DNA of 29,261 bases from assembly GCA_035296965.1 (NCBI GenBank), contig DATGZX010000230.1, positions 1 to 29,261 of the forward strand, in the 5' to 3' direction. The stretch's first letter is position 1. Every line of letters begins with the position of its first letter. The notes under the pieces are model-generated. The model had not been told where the DNA came from and searched no databases. It worked only from the letters and a program-made list of their open reading frames with translations. Both the position numbers and the translations under genes were made by a program. Source of the stretch: DATGZX01 sp035296965. Lineage in GTDB: Bacteria; Planctomycetota; Planctomycetia; Gemmatales; Gemmataceae. This document shows, piece by piece, positions 1-8,128 of this stretch.

Positions 1-391
1 TACCGCCGCCGATGCCGCCGCTAATGCCGCCGCCAATCCCGCCAATGCCACCGATGCCACCGCCGCCAATGCCGCCACCGCCGATGCTGCCGCCGCCGCT
101 CGCCGAGGGAGGCAGGATATCGTACACAAATTCAGGCGTCAGAGAGCCATTGTTCAGCGGTCCGTAAGCTGGCGGACCGGGCATTTCCGCAATCTTTGCA
201 GGTACAATGGCCGTGAAGGTCGTCTTGCCGGTGTTCGGGTTCGTGACGGTGACTACTTGATTGGGCGGCCGAGATTGCAGCGGAGGTCCGCGCAATGAGA
301 TTTGAGCCGAGCTGATGGAAGTTAGTAACAGAATGCCCAACACGAGAGCCACCCAGCGCCCTCGGGAGAAAGACGGCACGTACCGAATCAT
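1..391 (-). CDS. secreted Gly-rich hypothetical protein, C-terminus beyond window
   Basis: The frame is open from an ATG at 391 down to the left edge, so only the first 130 codons are visible. The start is supported by AAGGAG at 398-403, six bases upstream. The N-terminus is a Sec-type signal peptide: a basic stretch (MIRYVPSFSRGR), a hydrophobic core (VALVLGILLL) and a likely cut after SSA. The mature part starts with a Pro-rich segment containing VVTVTNPNTGKTTFTAIVP. From about residue 98 it becomes an almost pure Gly/Ile repeat of GGIGG and GGGIGG units that continues past the edge. The protein is probably exported. The family is not recognised; Gly-rich tails of this kind occur in planctomycete surface proteins, but no function can be assigned. 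It is divergent from the BBP7 gene. Confidence 0.75.
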   Translation of the reverse strand, partial: MIRYVPSFSRGRWVALVLGILLLTSISSAQISLRGPPLQSRPPNQVVTVTNPNTGKTTFTAIVPAKIAEMPGPPAYGPLNNGSLTPEFVYDILPPSASGGGSIGGGGIGGGGIGGIGGIGGGISGGIGGG

Positions 392-560
392 GGATTACTC
401 CTTGGAAAAGACCGGCATTCAACTTCTTCCCCAGGCTGGCTTCCTATGGCCATGGTCGCTGCCCCAGCAACGTCTCTCACATCCCCATTCTGCTCCGGTT
501 CAACCATTCTCTTCATCGAGGGGCGCTTCTCGGCCATCGGCAAAGTTGAAGCTAATATCA

Positions 561-589
561 ATTCTCGATTGAATACCGGCTCAAGTCAA
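561..589 (-). promoter_or_regulatory. predicted sigma-70-type promoter of the Gly-rich gene
   Basis: Read on the minus strand, TTGACT (584-589) is followed after 17 bases by GAGAAT (561-566). This gives 5/6 and 4/6 matches to the -35 and -10 consensus. The start would lie near 554, leaving a leader of about 160 bases before the ATG at 391. This is consensus matching only. Confidence 0.35.
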
Positions 590-769
590 GCAAAATCCAG
601 CCAAAGCCCGCATCCCTTCCCAGTTTGTGCCACCAGGGAGGGAGGATTCGCGGACCGTGCAGTTTCTGGGGACTGGGAGGGCGGCTCGGCCTCCAGCAGA
701 GGAGTTCGGATTTCTCCAGACGAGCAGGCAGCGATTTCTCTTACATGCGACAATTCCGCAAAAGACCCC

Positions 770-797
770 TTGACACCATTTCGTGCGTTGTTATAAG
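770..797 (+). promoter_or_regulatory. predicted sigma-70-type promoter of the BBP7 gene
   Basis: TTGACA (770-775), a perfect -35, is followed after 16 bases by TATAAG (792-797), 5/6 to the -10 consensus. The start would be near 804, with a leader of about 140 bases before the ATG at 944. It is one of the best-matching promoters of this type in the window. Confidence 0.6.
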
Positions 798-943
798 GCC
801 GCTACCTTTACTTTCACTGCCGAATAACAAGCGAACCGAACGGTGGGTTGCATTGCGCGCCTCCCGGCGGAAGGGTCCGGACCCGGGGGAACGGGGTTCT
901 GGCGGGCAGGCGAAGCGCCTTCGTCATGGAGGAGATGGGGTTT

Positions 944-2275
944 ATGCGAACAACGACCGGCAGGCTGGCGTTGCTGCTGACGATGGGGGTGGCGTTGGCG
1001 TTGGCACCGAAGGCGGTGCGGGCCCAGGATGCCGACACCAAGACGGCACCGACGGGGGCGCGGGCCCAGGATGCCGACATCAGGCAGGCGCCTCTATTGG
1101 TGCGGGCCCAGGATGCCGACACGGATGCACCCTCGGATCCGGAGATTCCGCTTCCGATAGGTCACCAGCACATGGAAAAAGGCGGATTCTATGCCGCGGG
1201 AGAGTTTCTGTTCTTCAGGCAAACGGACCCGCTCAAGAATCAAGTCATCGCCGTGCGCGGCCTTCTTGATTTCGATGGAAGCATCACTGCCGATCTGAAC
1301 GGCACACTCGTCAATCCAAACACTGGGACGCCGGTCATCATCCCCGGCCAGGCCAAACCGGGCACCTTCATCGGCAGCATGGCGACCGCTTTGTCGGCGC
1401 AAGACGTGGGGCCAAGCTCCTATGAACCCGGCTGGCGTCTGACGCTTGGTTGGAAATTCGCCAGCGGGATCGCGCTCGACTTTAGCTGGATGTCGCTGGT
1501 TGAGAACAAGTACGCGGCGGTGGCGACGCTGGTTCCACCAAGCTTGAACCCGGGGCCGATTCTGGCCGACTCCTTTCTCTTTTCCCCGGTGTACAATTTT
1601 CCCAACGACTTCGCCGGGCCGCCGAACAAGCTCGCCATAGGCAACCCGAATGCGGCGTATGGCATCTGGAACGCTGCCAGCGTCATGAGCATTCAGTTCG
1701 TGCAACGCTTTACCGAGTATGACATCAATAGCCGCATCCCCATCTTCGAGACCGATTACTGCCGAACCTACGGACTTCTGGGCTTCCGGCATGTCGACAT
1801 GTGGGAAAACTTCAGCTGGCGGACCGTTGCCGAGGACTTCAATGGACAGGCCGATCAGACCGACGTGGCCATCTACAACAACATCGTCTCCAACCAGATG
1901 TACGGCCCGACGATCGGCTTCGGGACCGAAATGTACTTGAGTCATGGTTTCTCCATCAGCGCGGATCTCCGCGAGGCGACCATGATCGACTTCGTTCGCG
2001 AAATCGCCAAGTACTACCGGGCCGACTTCGTGACGCAGAGCAAACGCTCGAAGAAGGACTACACCATCGTGCCGGAACTGGACGGCCAGTTCAACGTGTG
2101 GTGGTATCCGGCCTCCGGGATACAGGTGCGCGTCGGCTATGACCTGATGACCTTCTTCAACACGATTTCGTCACCCGATCCGGTGTCGTTCAATTACGGC
2201 GGTCTGGACCCGCAGTACAAAAGTACCTTCCGGTACTTTGACGGCTTCCAGGCTGGTATTGGCTTCATTTTCTAA
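944..2275 (+). CDS. BBP7 family outer-membrane beta-barrel protein
   Basis: This 443-residue exported protein resembles the planctomycete putative beta-barrel porin-7 family (PF07585). The ATG at 944 is chosen because GGAGGAG at 928-934 sits nine bases upstream and the product then begins with a textbook signal peptide (MRTTTGRLALLL...KAVRA, cut before QDAD). Directly after the cut come three 14-residue repeats sharing RAQDAD. The mature domain opens with KGGFYAAGEFLFFRQ, the usual entry strand of the family. It continues with alternating aromatic/polar strands, contains GWRLTLGWKFASGIALDFSWM, and ends with an aromatic-rich strand finishing in GFQAGIGFIF, typical of barrel closure. It is presumably an outer-membrane porin or structural barrel; the substrate is unknown. 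A terminator follows immediately. Confidence 0.85.
   Translation: MRTTTGRLALLLTMGVALALAPKAVRAQDADTKTAPTGARAQDADIRQAPLLVRAQDADTDAPSDPEIPLPIGHQHMEKGGFYAAGEFLFFRQTDPLKNQVIAVRGLLDFDGSITADLNGTLVNPNTGTPVIIPGQAKPGTFIGSMATALSAQDVGPSSYEPGWRLTLGWKFASGIALDFSWMSLVENKYAAVATLVPPSLNPGPILADSFLFSPVYNFPNDFAGPPNKLAIGNPNAAYGIWNAASVMSIQFVQRFTEYDINSRIPIFETDYCRTYGLLGFRHVDMWENFSWRTVAEDFNGQADQTDVAIYNNIVSNQMYGPTIGFGTEMYLSHGFSISADLREATMIDFVREIAKYYRADFVTQSKRSKKDYTIVPELDGQFNVWWYPASGIQVRVGYDLMTFFNTISSPDPVSFNYGGLDPQYKSTFRYFDGFQAGIGFIF
1018..1121 (+). repeat. three 42-bp in-frame repeats at the mature N-terminus of BBP7
   Basis: The 20-base core GCGGGCCCAGGATGCCGACA starts at 1018, 1060 and 1102, exactly 42 bases apart each time. 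It encodes RAQDAD within a 14-residue unit. The first copy spans the predicted signal-peptidase site, so each copy re-creates an A/V-R-A-Q cleavage-like sequence. Confidence 0.85.
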
Positions 2276-2309
2276 GAACCCCAGAGTGTGAGCCGTCGGT
2301 AAGCTTGGT

Positions 2310-2365
2310 GGGCGGAGAAGAACGCGAGAGCACTCCCTCGCTTTTTCTCCGCCCAGTTTCTTTTT
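2310..2365 (+). terminator. intrinsic terminator after the BBP7 gene
   Basis: GGGCGGAGAA (2310-2319) pairs with TTCTCCGCCC (2345-2354). An inner GCGAG/CTCGC stem (2324-2328 with 2337-2341) extends the hairpin. A T-rich run, TTTCTTTTT, follows at 2357-2365. Confidence 0.85.
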
Positions 2366-2485
2366 GGACCGTGCTAACACCTCTTTTGGGCTGCCTGGTC
2401 CGACTCAGACTGGAGAACCGCGTGGCTCCCAATTCTATGGGGCTTTCGCGGCTGCCGGACTGGGCGGACCGCAACTCCTTGCCAA

Positions 2486-2513
2486 TTGCAAAGCTTCCGC
2501 TAGGGACTATAAT
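2486..2513 (+). promoter_or_regulatory. predicted promoter of the membrane-protein gene
   Basis: TTGCAA (2486-2491), 16 bases, then a perfect TATAAT (2508-2513). The predicted start near 2520 leaves a leader of about 77 bases. The rest of the interval between the terminator and 2597 shows no gene. Confidence 0.5.
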
Positions 2514-2596
2514 GCCCACTTTGAATCCCGCTATCGAGCCCGACCGGGAAATCCTCTGCATTTCCGGCCGGTGGTTATTCTGACAAGGAGTTGTGC

Positions 2597-4468
2597 ATGG
2601 CTGAGGAACGGTTCGAACCGCGCGAAATCAACTTTCGCCAATGGCTGCCCTGGACGCAGCTCTTTCGCGGTTTTTGGGTTGCGCTCGATCATAAGAAGCT
2701 CCTCCTGGCGGCGGCCGGCATCCTTGTCATGGCAATCGGTTGGTGGTTTCTGGCCTATGTCTCCTTCAATATTCGCAAGGCACCTGAATGGGGGAATGGC
2801 GACTACGGCAACGATGAGCATTGGCCCGAATTCCAAGAGGCGCGCCGGCAGTGGAACTTGTTCTATGAAGCGGCTGGGCCGAAACCGGAGATGGAAGATG
2901 CCAACGATCTCGCGAAGAGCGCAGACGAATTCAACGTCATGTTCCAGGAGTTCCCCAAGATCAACGCTGAGATCGACCAGGGTAAGAGTCGTGACCAGGT
3001 TAAGCAAGAATTAGAAGGTGCCATCGAGCGCGGCAAACTCGCGGAATTGGCGAAGACGGGGACAGAAACGGCCCAGCAAGAGATCGCAGCCGGTCGACGG
3101 GCCAAGATCGCCATGAAATGGTTCGAGGGCCGTCAAAAGCCTTATGGCAAGCTGCGCACCTTGCCCTGGTTCGAACCGCGGGGGCCGAACCCCTTCTTGC
3201 TGGTCAGCGGCAGGGCCGGCCAGCAGGATATACAAGGTGCTGCTCATACCGTGCCCTGGGAGAGCGGCCACTTCCTGGATTGGTTCATCCGGGACCAGGT
3301 GCCCGTGCTGATCGAGCCGTTGGTGAAATTCTTGCGTCCGGTCTTTTATCTCCTCAACCCCAATGCCGGGTTCAAAGATCGATTGTACTTCTTGCTGGTC
3401 ATCATCTGGACCGTAGCAACCTGGGCAGTCTTTGGCGGGGCGATCACGCGCATCGCTGCCGTTGAAGTTGCCCGAAACGAGAAGATCGGCCTGGGTGAAG
3501 CATTGCGCTACACTCTGACCCGCTGGCGCTCGTACCTGTTTGCCTCCTTCGCTCCCCTCCTGGGCATCGCTGTTTTCGTCATCCTGCTGATGCTCTTTGG
3601 GTTGTTCAATCTTATCCCGATTTTCGCCGAATTCTGGGATGGCATCCTCTGGGGGGTTGTGCTGGGCCTTGGGCTCATCATGGCCATCGTGCTGATCGGC
3701 CTGGTCGGCTGGCCGATGATTCACGCTACCCTCGGCGCGGAGGGGAGCGACTCCTTCGACGCCTTGAGCCGGTGCTATAGCTATGTCCTTCAGAAGCCAT
3801 GGAGCTACCTTTGGAATGTGATCGTCGCCTTGATTTACGGGGCGGTTATCGTGTTCTTTGTGGGCTTGATGGGCTCCTTGATGGTTTACTTGGGGAAATG
3901 GGGAGTTTCCCAGAATCCATTTAATGGCATTACCAATCGGGACCCCTCTTACCTCTTTGTCTATGCACCGACATCCTTCGGCTGGCGCGACCTTCTGCTC
4001 CAGGGGAGCAACGTTGCCGGGACGAGCGGCGTGCCGACCGACCTGGCTGTCCAGGACTACGTGAATGGCAACTTCCGGGGCTGGAACTACATCGGCGCCT
4101 TTCTGGTGGCCTGCTGGCTTTACCTGGTATTCTTGATGATCGTCGGATTCGGCTACAGCTACTTCTGGAGCGCCAGCACCATCATTTACCTGTTGATGCG
4201 TCGCAAGGTGGACGATACGGAGCTGGACGAGGTCTATCTCGAGGAAGAAGATACGGAAGAACCCTACAGCGCGCCGATTACGGCACCCTCCCCTGTAGGC
4301 CAGGCCGGGCCGGCCGCTGGCGCACCGCTACAAATGGTGGAACCGCCTTCCTTGCGGCCAAGTGGTTCGCCGGTTGCGCCGTCAGGTTCTGCAACTTCCT
4401 CCGCCGAGACATCCTCCCCCAATCCGGGCGACGGCAATGTCCCCTCCGGCGGAAGTGCAAGTCCTTGA
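2597..4468 (+). CDS. polytopic membrane protein of unknown function
   Basis: A 623-residue protein. The ATG at 2597 is preceded by AAGGAG (2585-2590) with six bases of spacing; a TTG two codons earlier is less likely. The N-terminus is cytosolic-looking, followed by a first membrane helix (about residues 35-58, KKLLLAAAGILVMAIGWWFL). Then comes a long soluble, charged, partly helical region, and from about residue 265 a bundle of further hydrophobic segments including LYFLLVIIWTVATWAVFGGAI, LLGIAVFVILLMLFGLFNLI and VIVALIYGAVIVFFVGLMGSL. After the last helix there is an acidic stretch (DDTELDEVYLEEEDTEE) and a Pro/Ser/Gly-rich disordered tail of about 70 residues. I do not recognise the family. 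The helical bundle resembles generic membrane-organising proteins with a charged loop (ARNEKIGLGEALRYTLTRW). It may share a transcript with the isomerase 61 bases downstream. Confidence 0.8.
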   Translation: MAEERFEPREINFRQWLPWTQLFRGFWVALDHKKLLLAAAGILVMAIGWWFLAYVSFNIRKAPEWGNGDYGNDEHWPEFQEARRQWNLFYEAAGPKPEMEDANDLAKSADEFNVMFQEFPKINAEIDQGKSRDQVKQELEGAIERGKLAELAKTGTETAQQEIAAGRRAKIAMKWFEGRQKPYGKLRTLPWFEPRGPNPFLLVSGRAGQQDIQGAAHTVPWESGHFLDWFIRDQVPVLIEPLVKFLRPVFYLLNPNAGFKDRLYFLLVIIWTVATWAVFGGAITRIAAVEVARNEKIGLGEALRYTLTRWRSYLFASFAPLLGIAVFVILLMLFGLFNLIPIFAEFWDGILWGVVLGLGLIMAIVLIGLVGWPMIHATLGAEGSDSFDALSRCYSYVLQKPWSYLWNVIVALIYGAVIVFFVGLMGSLMVYLGKWGVSQNPFNGITNRDPSYLFVYAPTSFGWRDLLLQGSNVAGTSGVPTDLAVQDYVNGNFRGWNYIGAFLVACWLYLVFLMIVGFGYSYFWSASTIIYLLMRRKVDDTELDEVYLEEEDTEEPYSAPITAPSPVGQAGPAAGAPLQMVEPPSLRPSGSPVAPSGSATSSAETSSPNPGDGNVPSGGSASP

Positions 4469-4477
4469 GCTGCGTGC

Positions 4478-4510
4478 CTGACAGGTAAGCCTGTCAGCCG
4501 GTCTTCCGGC
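4478..4510 (+). repeat. two adjacent hairpins between the membrane protein and isomerase genes
   Basis: CTGACAGG-taag-CCTGTCAG (4478-4497) has an eight-base perfect stem. It is immediately followed by GCCGG-tctt-CCGGC (4497-4510), sharing one base. There is no T-tract, so a terminator is unlikely; it could be an RNA-processing or stability element. Confidence 0.6.
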
Positions 4511-4529
4511 AAAGAAGGGAATTGTGTCG

Positions 4530-5528
4530 ATGGCACGGCCGGTTATCCTGTTCAGCGGACAATGGGTAGATCTAACACTGGAGGAGTTGGCACAAAAGAC
4601 GGCGGAATGGGGTTATCAGGGCATCGAATTGTGCTGCTGGGGCGATCACTTCGAGGTGCAGCGCGCCCTCAGCGAGGAGGGCTACTGCCAGGCCAAGCTT
4701 GATATGCTGTCCCGGTTGGAGCTGAGTGCTCACGTCCTGGCGAGCCATCGCGTGGGGCAGGCCGTCTGCGATCCGATTGACAGCCGGCACCAAGAGATTC
4801 TCCCGGATTACGTTTGGGGCGACGGGCAACCGGAGGAAGTGCAGCAGCGGGCCGTCGAAGAGATGATGGCGACCGTGCGCGCCGCCGAGAAACTCGGGGT
4901 CGGCATCGTTAGCGGATTCACCGGCTCCTCACTCTGGTCGTCGGTTGTAGGCTACCCTTCGCCAAGCGCGGCGCGTGTGGCCCTGGGGCTTCAGGACTTT
5001 GCCCGCAAATGGAACCCCATCCTCGACGTGTGCCGGGACTGCGGGGTCAAATTCGCCTTCGAAGTCCATCCCGGTCAAATCGCGTTTGATCTTTATTCTG
5101 CAGAGATGGCCCTCGACGCCTTGAACGGCCGCGAGGAGTTTGGTTTCACGTTCGATCCCAGTCATCTGTACTGGCAAGGCATCGATCCGGCGGAATTTCT
5201 TCATCGATTTCCCGAGCGTATCTTCCACGTCCATTTCAAAGATGCAGTGATCACGCTCAACGGCCGCAAAGGGCTGTTGAATTCCTATCTTCCCTCTGGA
5301 AACGCGCGCCGGGGCTGGGATTTCCGCTCCCCGGGGCGTGGGAGCATCGATTGGGAAGCGGTGATCCGCGCGCTGAATGCAATTGGCTACGAAGGCCCGT
5401 TATCGGTGGAATGGAAGGACGCGGGCATGGATCGGGAGTTTGGCGCCGAGGAGGCGTGCAAATTCGTGCGCCGCTTGAACTTCGAGCCCGGGCCCCATGT
5501 GGAGGACAGAGCCTTCCGCGAAGGATAG
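4530..5528 (+). CDS. sugar phosphate isomerase/epimerase (xylose isomerase-like TIM barrel)
   Basis: A 332-residue protein of the AP_endonuc_2/xylose-isomerase-like TIM-barrel family (PF01261). The ATG at 4530 lies nine bases after GAAGGGA; a GTG two codons earlier sits too close. It begins with a beta strand (RPVILFSGQWVD) and the helix LEELAQKTAEWGYQGIEL typical of the fold. The four metal ligands are visible in order: Glu in KFAFEVHPGQ, Asp/His in FTFDPSHLYWQG, His in IFHVHFKDA, and Glu in LSVEWKD. This implies a divalent-metal-dependent isomerase or epimerase acting on a sugar or inositol derivative in the cytosol. The exact substrate cannot be read from sequence. There is no signal peptide. 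The next gene starts 114 bases downstream. Confidence 0.9.
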   Translation: MARPVILFSGQWVDLTLEELAQKTAEWGYQGIELCCWGDHFEVQRALSEEGYCQAKLDMLSRLELSAHVLASHRVGQAVCDPIDSRHQEILPDYVWGDGQPEEVQQRAVEEMMATVRAAEKLGVGIVSGFTGSSLWSSVVGYPSPSAARVALGLQDFARKWNPILDVCRDCGVKFAFEVHPGQIAFDLYSAEMALDALNGREEFGFTFDPSHLYWQGIDPAEFLHRFPERIFHVHFKDAVITLNGRKGLLNSYLPSGNARRGWDFRSPGRGSIDWEAVIRALNAIGYEGPLSVEWKDAGMDREFGAEEACKFVRRLNFEPGPHVEDRAFREG

Positions 5529-5642
5529 TCGTGGATCTGGCCGTTCGCGGGTCCCGAAATAAGAAGGACTACACGTCCAAATGACTACGGAGTGACAGCT
5601 TTATTCGCAGCCGGACTCTTGGCTGTAGGGAAAGTCTTCACC

Positions 5643-5930
5643 ATGAATAGCGCGGAAACGGCCCAGCATGAAACTCTCAAACGGGAATGGACGGATCAGT
5701 ACGTTTTGGTCCATCCTGAGCGCATCGAGCTGAAACGATTCGCGGGAATCGTGGGGCGCGTTGTCACCGTCAATTACAATAATAAAGCGATCATCGACTT
5801 TCAGGATGGAGGTTGGTACGACATCTCGGCTTCGACGGAGTACCTGACCAAGGTGGATCCGGCCGAGGGCAAGGCCAAGTATAATACCAAGGCCAACAGC
5901 GCACAGCCGATACCAGATAAGCAGGGTTAG
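5643..5930 (+). CDS. small conserved-looking hypothetical protein
   Basis: A 95-residue soluble protein starting at the ATG at 5643. A GTG at 5592 is also in frame but adds an odd hydrophobic leader. A weak AGGGA at 5627-5631 lies 11 bases upstream of the ATG. The centre, GIVGRVVTVNYNNKAIIDFQDGGWYDI, alternates beta strands and glycines as in a small SH3/KOW-like barrel, preceded by a charged helix (ETLKREWTDQYVLVHPERIELKRF). The tail is disordered. No enzyme motif is present. It sits 44 bases before pabA on the same strand and may be co-transcribed. The function is unknown; the beta-barrel reading is inferred from the pattern alone. Confidence 0.7.
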   Translation: MNSAETAQHETLKREWTDQYVLVHPERIELKRFAGIVGRVVTVNYNNKAIIDFQDGGWYDISASTEYLTKVDPAEGKAKYNTKANSAQPIPDKQG

Positions 5931-5974
5931 TTCATCGTCGGCGCGTGCCGGCTGCGGACCGCGAGCGACAGGCC

Positions 5975-6544
5975 ATGATTCTCCTGATCGATAACTACGA
6001 TTCCTTCACGTACAACCTGGTGCAACGTCTCGGCGAAATTGACCCTGCCGTTGATTTACGGGTCTACCGCAACGACCAGGTCACACTGGAGCAGATCGAA
6101 CAGCTCAGGCCGAGCCACATCATTGTCTCGCCCGGTCCATGCACGCCCCGCGAAGCCGGCATTTCCAACGAAGTCATCAAGCGCTTCGCACCCACGGTGC
6201 CGATCCTGGGGGTTTGCCTCGGCCATCAGTGCATCGGTCACGTCTTCGGGGGCGAAGTGCAGCGCAACTACCGGATCATGCATGGCAAGACGTCGCTCAT
6301 CCATCATGACAGCCAGGGAGTTTTCCGCGGGTTGTCCAATCCCTTCGAAGCCACACGCTATCACAGCCTCGTGATTCGGCGTGAAACCTGGAACAATCCG
6401 GATTTCGTGGTGAGCGCCTGGACCCTCGAGGGAGAGATCATGGGCGTACGCCATCGGAGTTGGCCGCTACAGGGCGTGCAATTTCATCCCGAGAGCTTCT
6501 TGACGGTGGAAGGGCCGCAACTCCTGAGGAATTTCATTTCGTGA
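5975..6544 (+). CDS. pabA: glutamine amidotransferase, component II of aminodeoxychorismate/anthranilate synthase
   Basis: A 189-residue class I glutamine amidotransferase that would hydrolyse glutamine and pass ammonia to a chorismate-binding partner (PabB or TrpE) for folate or tryptophan synthesis. The start at 5975 places MILLIDNYDSFTYNL at the N-terminus, the family hallmark; upstream in-frame starts add residues with no match. The catalytic triad is present: Cys81 in GVCLGHQ, and His171 and Glu173 in FHPES. The oxyanion-region motif SPGPCTPREAG is also present. Length is normal for the family. No pabB or trpE gene is adjacent, so the partner must be encoded elsewhere. PabA and TrpG cannot be separated from sequence alone, and the subunit may serve both. 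Confidence 0.92.
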   Translation: MILLIDNYDSFTYNLVQRLGEIDPAVDLRVYRNDQVTLEQIEQLRPSHIIVSPGPCTPREAGISNEVIKRFAPTVPILGVCLGHQCIGHVFGGEVQRNYRIMHGKTSLIHHDSQGVFRGLSNPFEATRYHSLVIRRETWNNPDFVVSAWTLEGEIMGVRHRSWPLQGVQFHPESFLTVEGPQLLRNFIS

Positions 6545-6838
6545 TGGTGTGGGAGAATCTTGCTGCGAAATGGCCCCTAGACATGAACAATGCACTGACG
6601 TGACATGGAATTCCCAAGATCAGGTCTAAGAAAGCTTGGCGGGCATTCTATCCTAACCGGGATCCGCTTCCTCGAGTCTTGGGCGGATTCTTGGGACTCT
6701 CTATCGCGGGCAATCAGGGCCAAGGAGGTTGCCAGAATTGATGGTCGACAACTGCAGGTGATGTCGGGCGCAGTGTACAAGAGAGGAAATCTGCGATCTG
6801 CTTCAAACCAATATTGATCAACTTCCTGGGAGCCATCC

Positions 6839-7195
6839 ATGGGCGTGAAGGACAAACCTCATTACACTTTGCGGGCCGCGACCTTGGCCAAATGGATCGA
6901 AAGCCAACCAGACAAATGGTGGTTCGTTGATGGGGACGCTCTACTCACTTCGATCCTTGACTTCCCATGTCCGAGCGATGAGCTTGCTCCCGCAATCCGC
7001 AAGATTGGTAAGGACTTGTTGCTTCAAGACAAGCACGTTGACTCGTCAGCACATGGGGAAGTCGTTGAGGGCGATCAACTCGATGAACTCTCCGACACGA
7101 ACAACAAGCGACGCCAAAAGACTTTTCGATTATCTTGGATGGATTCGGACGAAGACTGGTTGTTGATCGAGGACGAGGCGATGGTCGCAAAGTAA
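6839..7195 (+). CDS. hypothetical protein in a low-GC island
   Basis: A 118-residue soluble protein. The ATG at 6839 follows GGGAG (6828-6832) with six bases of spacing. The first half has a helix followed by WWFVDGDALLTSILDFP; the second half is strongly charged and acidic and ends in FRLSWMDSDEDWLLIEDEAMVAK. No known family is recognised. Base composition here is visibly less GC-rich than in the flanking genes, and the HEPN-like gene follows after 72 bases on the same strand. The pair could be an accessory cassette, with this acidic protein as the partner or inhibitor. That role is conjecture. Confidence 0.65.
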   Translation: MGVKDKPHYTLRAATLAKWIESQPDKWWFVDGDALLTSILDFPCPSDELAPAIRKIGKDLLLQDKHVDSSAHGEVVEGDQLDELSDTNNKRRQKTFRLSWMDSDEDWLLIEDEAMVAK

Positions 7196-7267
7196 ACCCG
7201 CCTGACGGTTTTACCCTTATGGCGGCCATTCTCGGACTGCAATCTTTCCTGTGGCAAGGAGTTATTT

Positions 7268-8128
7268 TTGCCTCGTCCACCCATCAACCTGCACAACATG
7301 GTTCGGGCGCTTCTTCAACATACCTCTCCATTGCCCGAAGAGGCTGACTGCCCGATTCGACATTTTGACAGGTCTGCCAATATAGGTCTCTCTCTGATCA
7401 AGTATATCGACGACCACATTGACCCGAATGACATTTATCAGGCGGGCTACGATCGCCATCTTGGTCATCTGCGGCGAATGGCTCTTGCCGAGCTTATTGA
7501 GTCCTTCGAGCGCTTTCTGAAAGAGTTAGCTTCGCTCTGTGTCGATTTTCTAGCTCCTTACACCCTTGATGATCGATTTGACGAGTTTGTCCCAAGACGT
7601 AGCGAGCAGATTGCAGCCTTTGTGACCGCCGGTTCTATCGGCAGGGCGCTCTGCGAATCGGACACATGGATCAAGAACGAGTCCATCAATAGGAGGTTCC
7701 GCGCGCTTTTGAAGATGCCATTCGGCGCGGATTGGGAATTCCTATTCCCCAACCCCGTTCAGCCGCCAGAAGTCGAGCGAGCCCGGGCAGAAACTTTGGC
7801 AATCCTCTGGCAGATCCGTCATAACTTAGCTCATAACGTTGGCGTGATAACTCATTCGGATTCGATGAAGTTTCGTGTGCTGATTAAAGAAGGCGTTGCA
7901 GCCGAGCGAAGGTTGGCGCCGTCAATAGAGGATCTTCGGTACGTGAAAAGGTTCCTGTTTGAAACAGCGAGCCACACGAACGAGCGTGTGGGGACAAGGC
8001 TGGGAGAGGTACTCGGAAAGTTCCATGCAGATGACCCAGGCCTGTTTGACGCGCAGCTCAAAGCCAAAGAAATATCCCAGCGATTCGAATGGTCAATCAG
8101 CATCCACGGGCACGCGGGCCAATTGTGA
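7268..8128 (+). CDS. HEPN-like domain protein
   Basis: A 286-residue, mostly helical soluble protein. It starts at TTG 7268, chosen because AAGGAG (7256-7261) precedes it by six bases; an in-frame ATG at 7298 lacks such a site. The key motif is Arg184-x4-His189 in IRHNLAHN, the Rx4-6H signature of HEPN domains, many of which are RNases in toxin-antitoxin and antiviral systems. It lies in a helix (ETLAILWQIRHNLAHNVG) as in the family. Before it come long amphipathic helices (MALAELIESFERFLKELASLCVDFL). The region resembles RiboL-PSP-type or uncharacterised HEPN proteins, but no specific subfamily is certain. The motif also occurs in structural, non-catalytic HEPNs. It is presumably co-transcribed with the acidic protein upstream, and its low GC suggests horizontal acquisition. 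Confidence 0.75.
   Translation: MPRPPINLHNMVRALLQHTSPLPEEADCPIRHFDRSANIGLSLIKYIDDHIDPNDIYQAGYDRHLGHLRRMALAELIESFERFLKELASLCVDFLAPYTLDDRFDEFVPRRSEQIAAFVTAGSIGRALCESDTWIKNESINRRFRALLKMPFGADWEFLFPNPVQPPEVERARAETLAILWQIRHNLAHNVGVITHSDSMKFRVLIKEGVAAERRLAPSIEDLRYVKRFLFETASHTNERVGTRLGEVLGKFHADDPGLFDAQLKAKEISQRFEWSISIHGHAGQL

Larger units (their letters stand above)
392..943. other. divergent intergenic region without a supported gene
   Basis: These 552 bases separate two divergent genes for exported proteins. They hold the two predicted promoters (561-589 minus, 770-797 plus) and the ribosome binding sites at 398-403 and 928-934. Open frames inside it lack a convincing ribosome binding site or a recognisable protein, so no gene is called. 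Confidence 0.5.

Noticed and set aside
1018..1121. CRISPR-like array
   Set aside because: Only three units, in frame and coding, with related rather than unique spacers; no cas genes are present.
1094..1945. 283-codon open frame antisense to the BBP7 gene
   Set aside because: It is a by-product of high GC on the opposite strand; there is no ribosome binding site, and the sense frame has a signal peptide, promoter, terminator and family match.
3011..3724. 237-codon antisense frame in the membrane-protein gene
   Set aside because: The composition is that of a mirrored hydrophobic protein, and no start signal is present.
6605..6817. 70-codon frame upstream of the low-GC cassette
   Set aside because: There is no ribosome binding site and no recognisable protein features.
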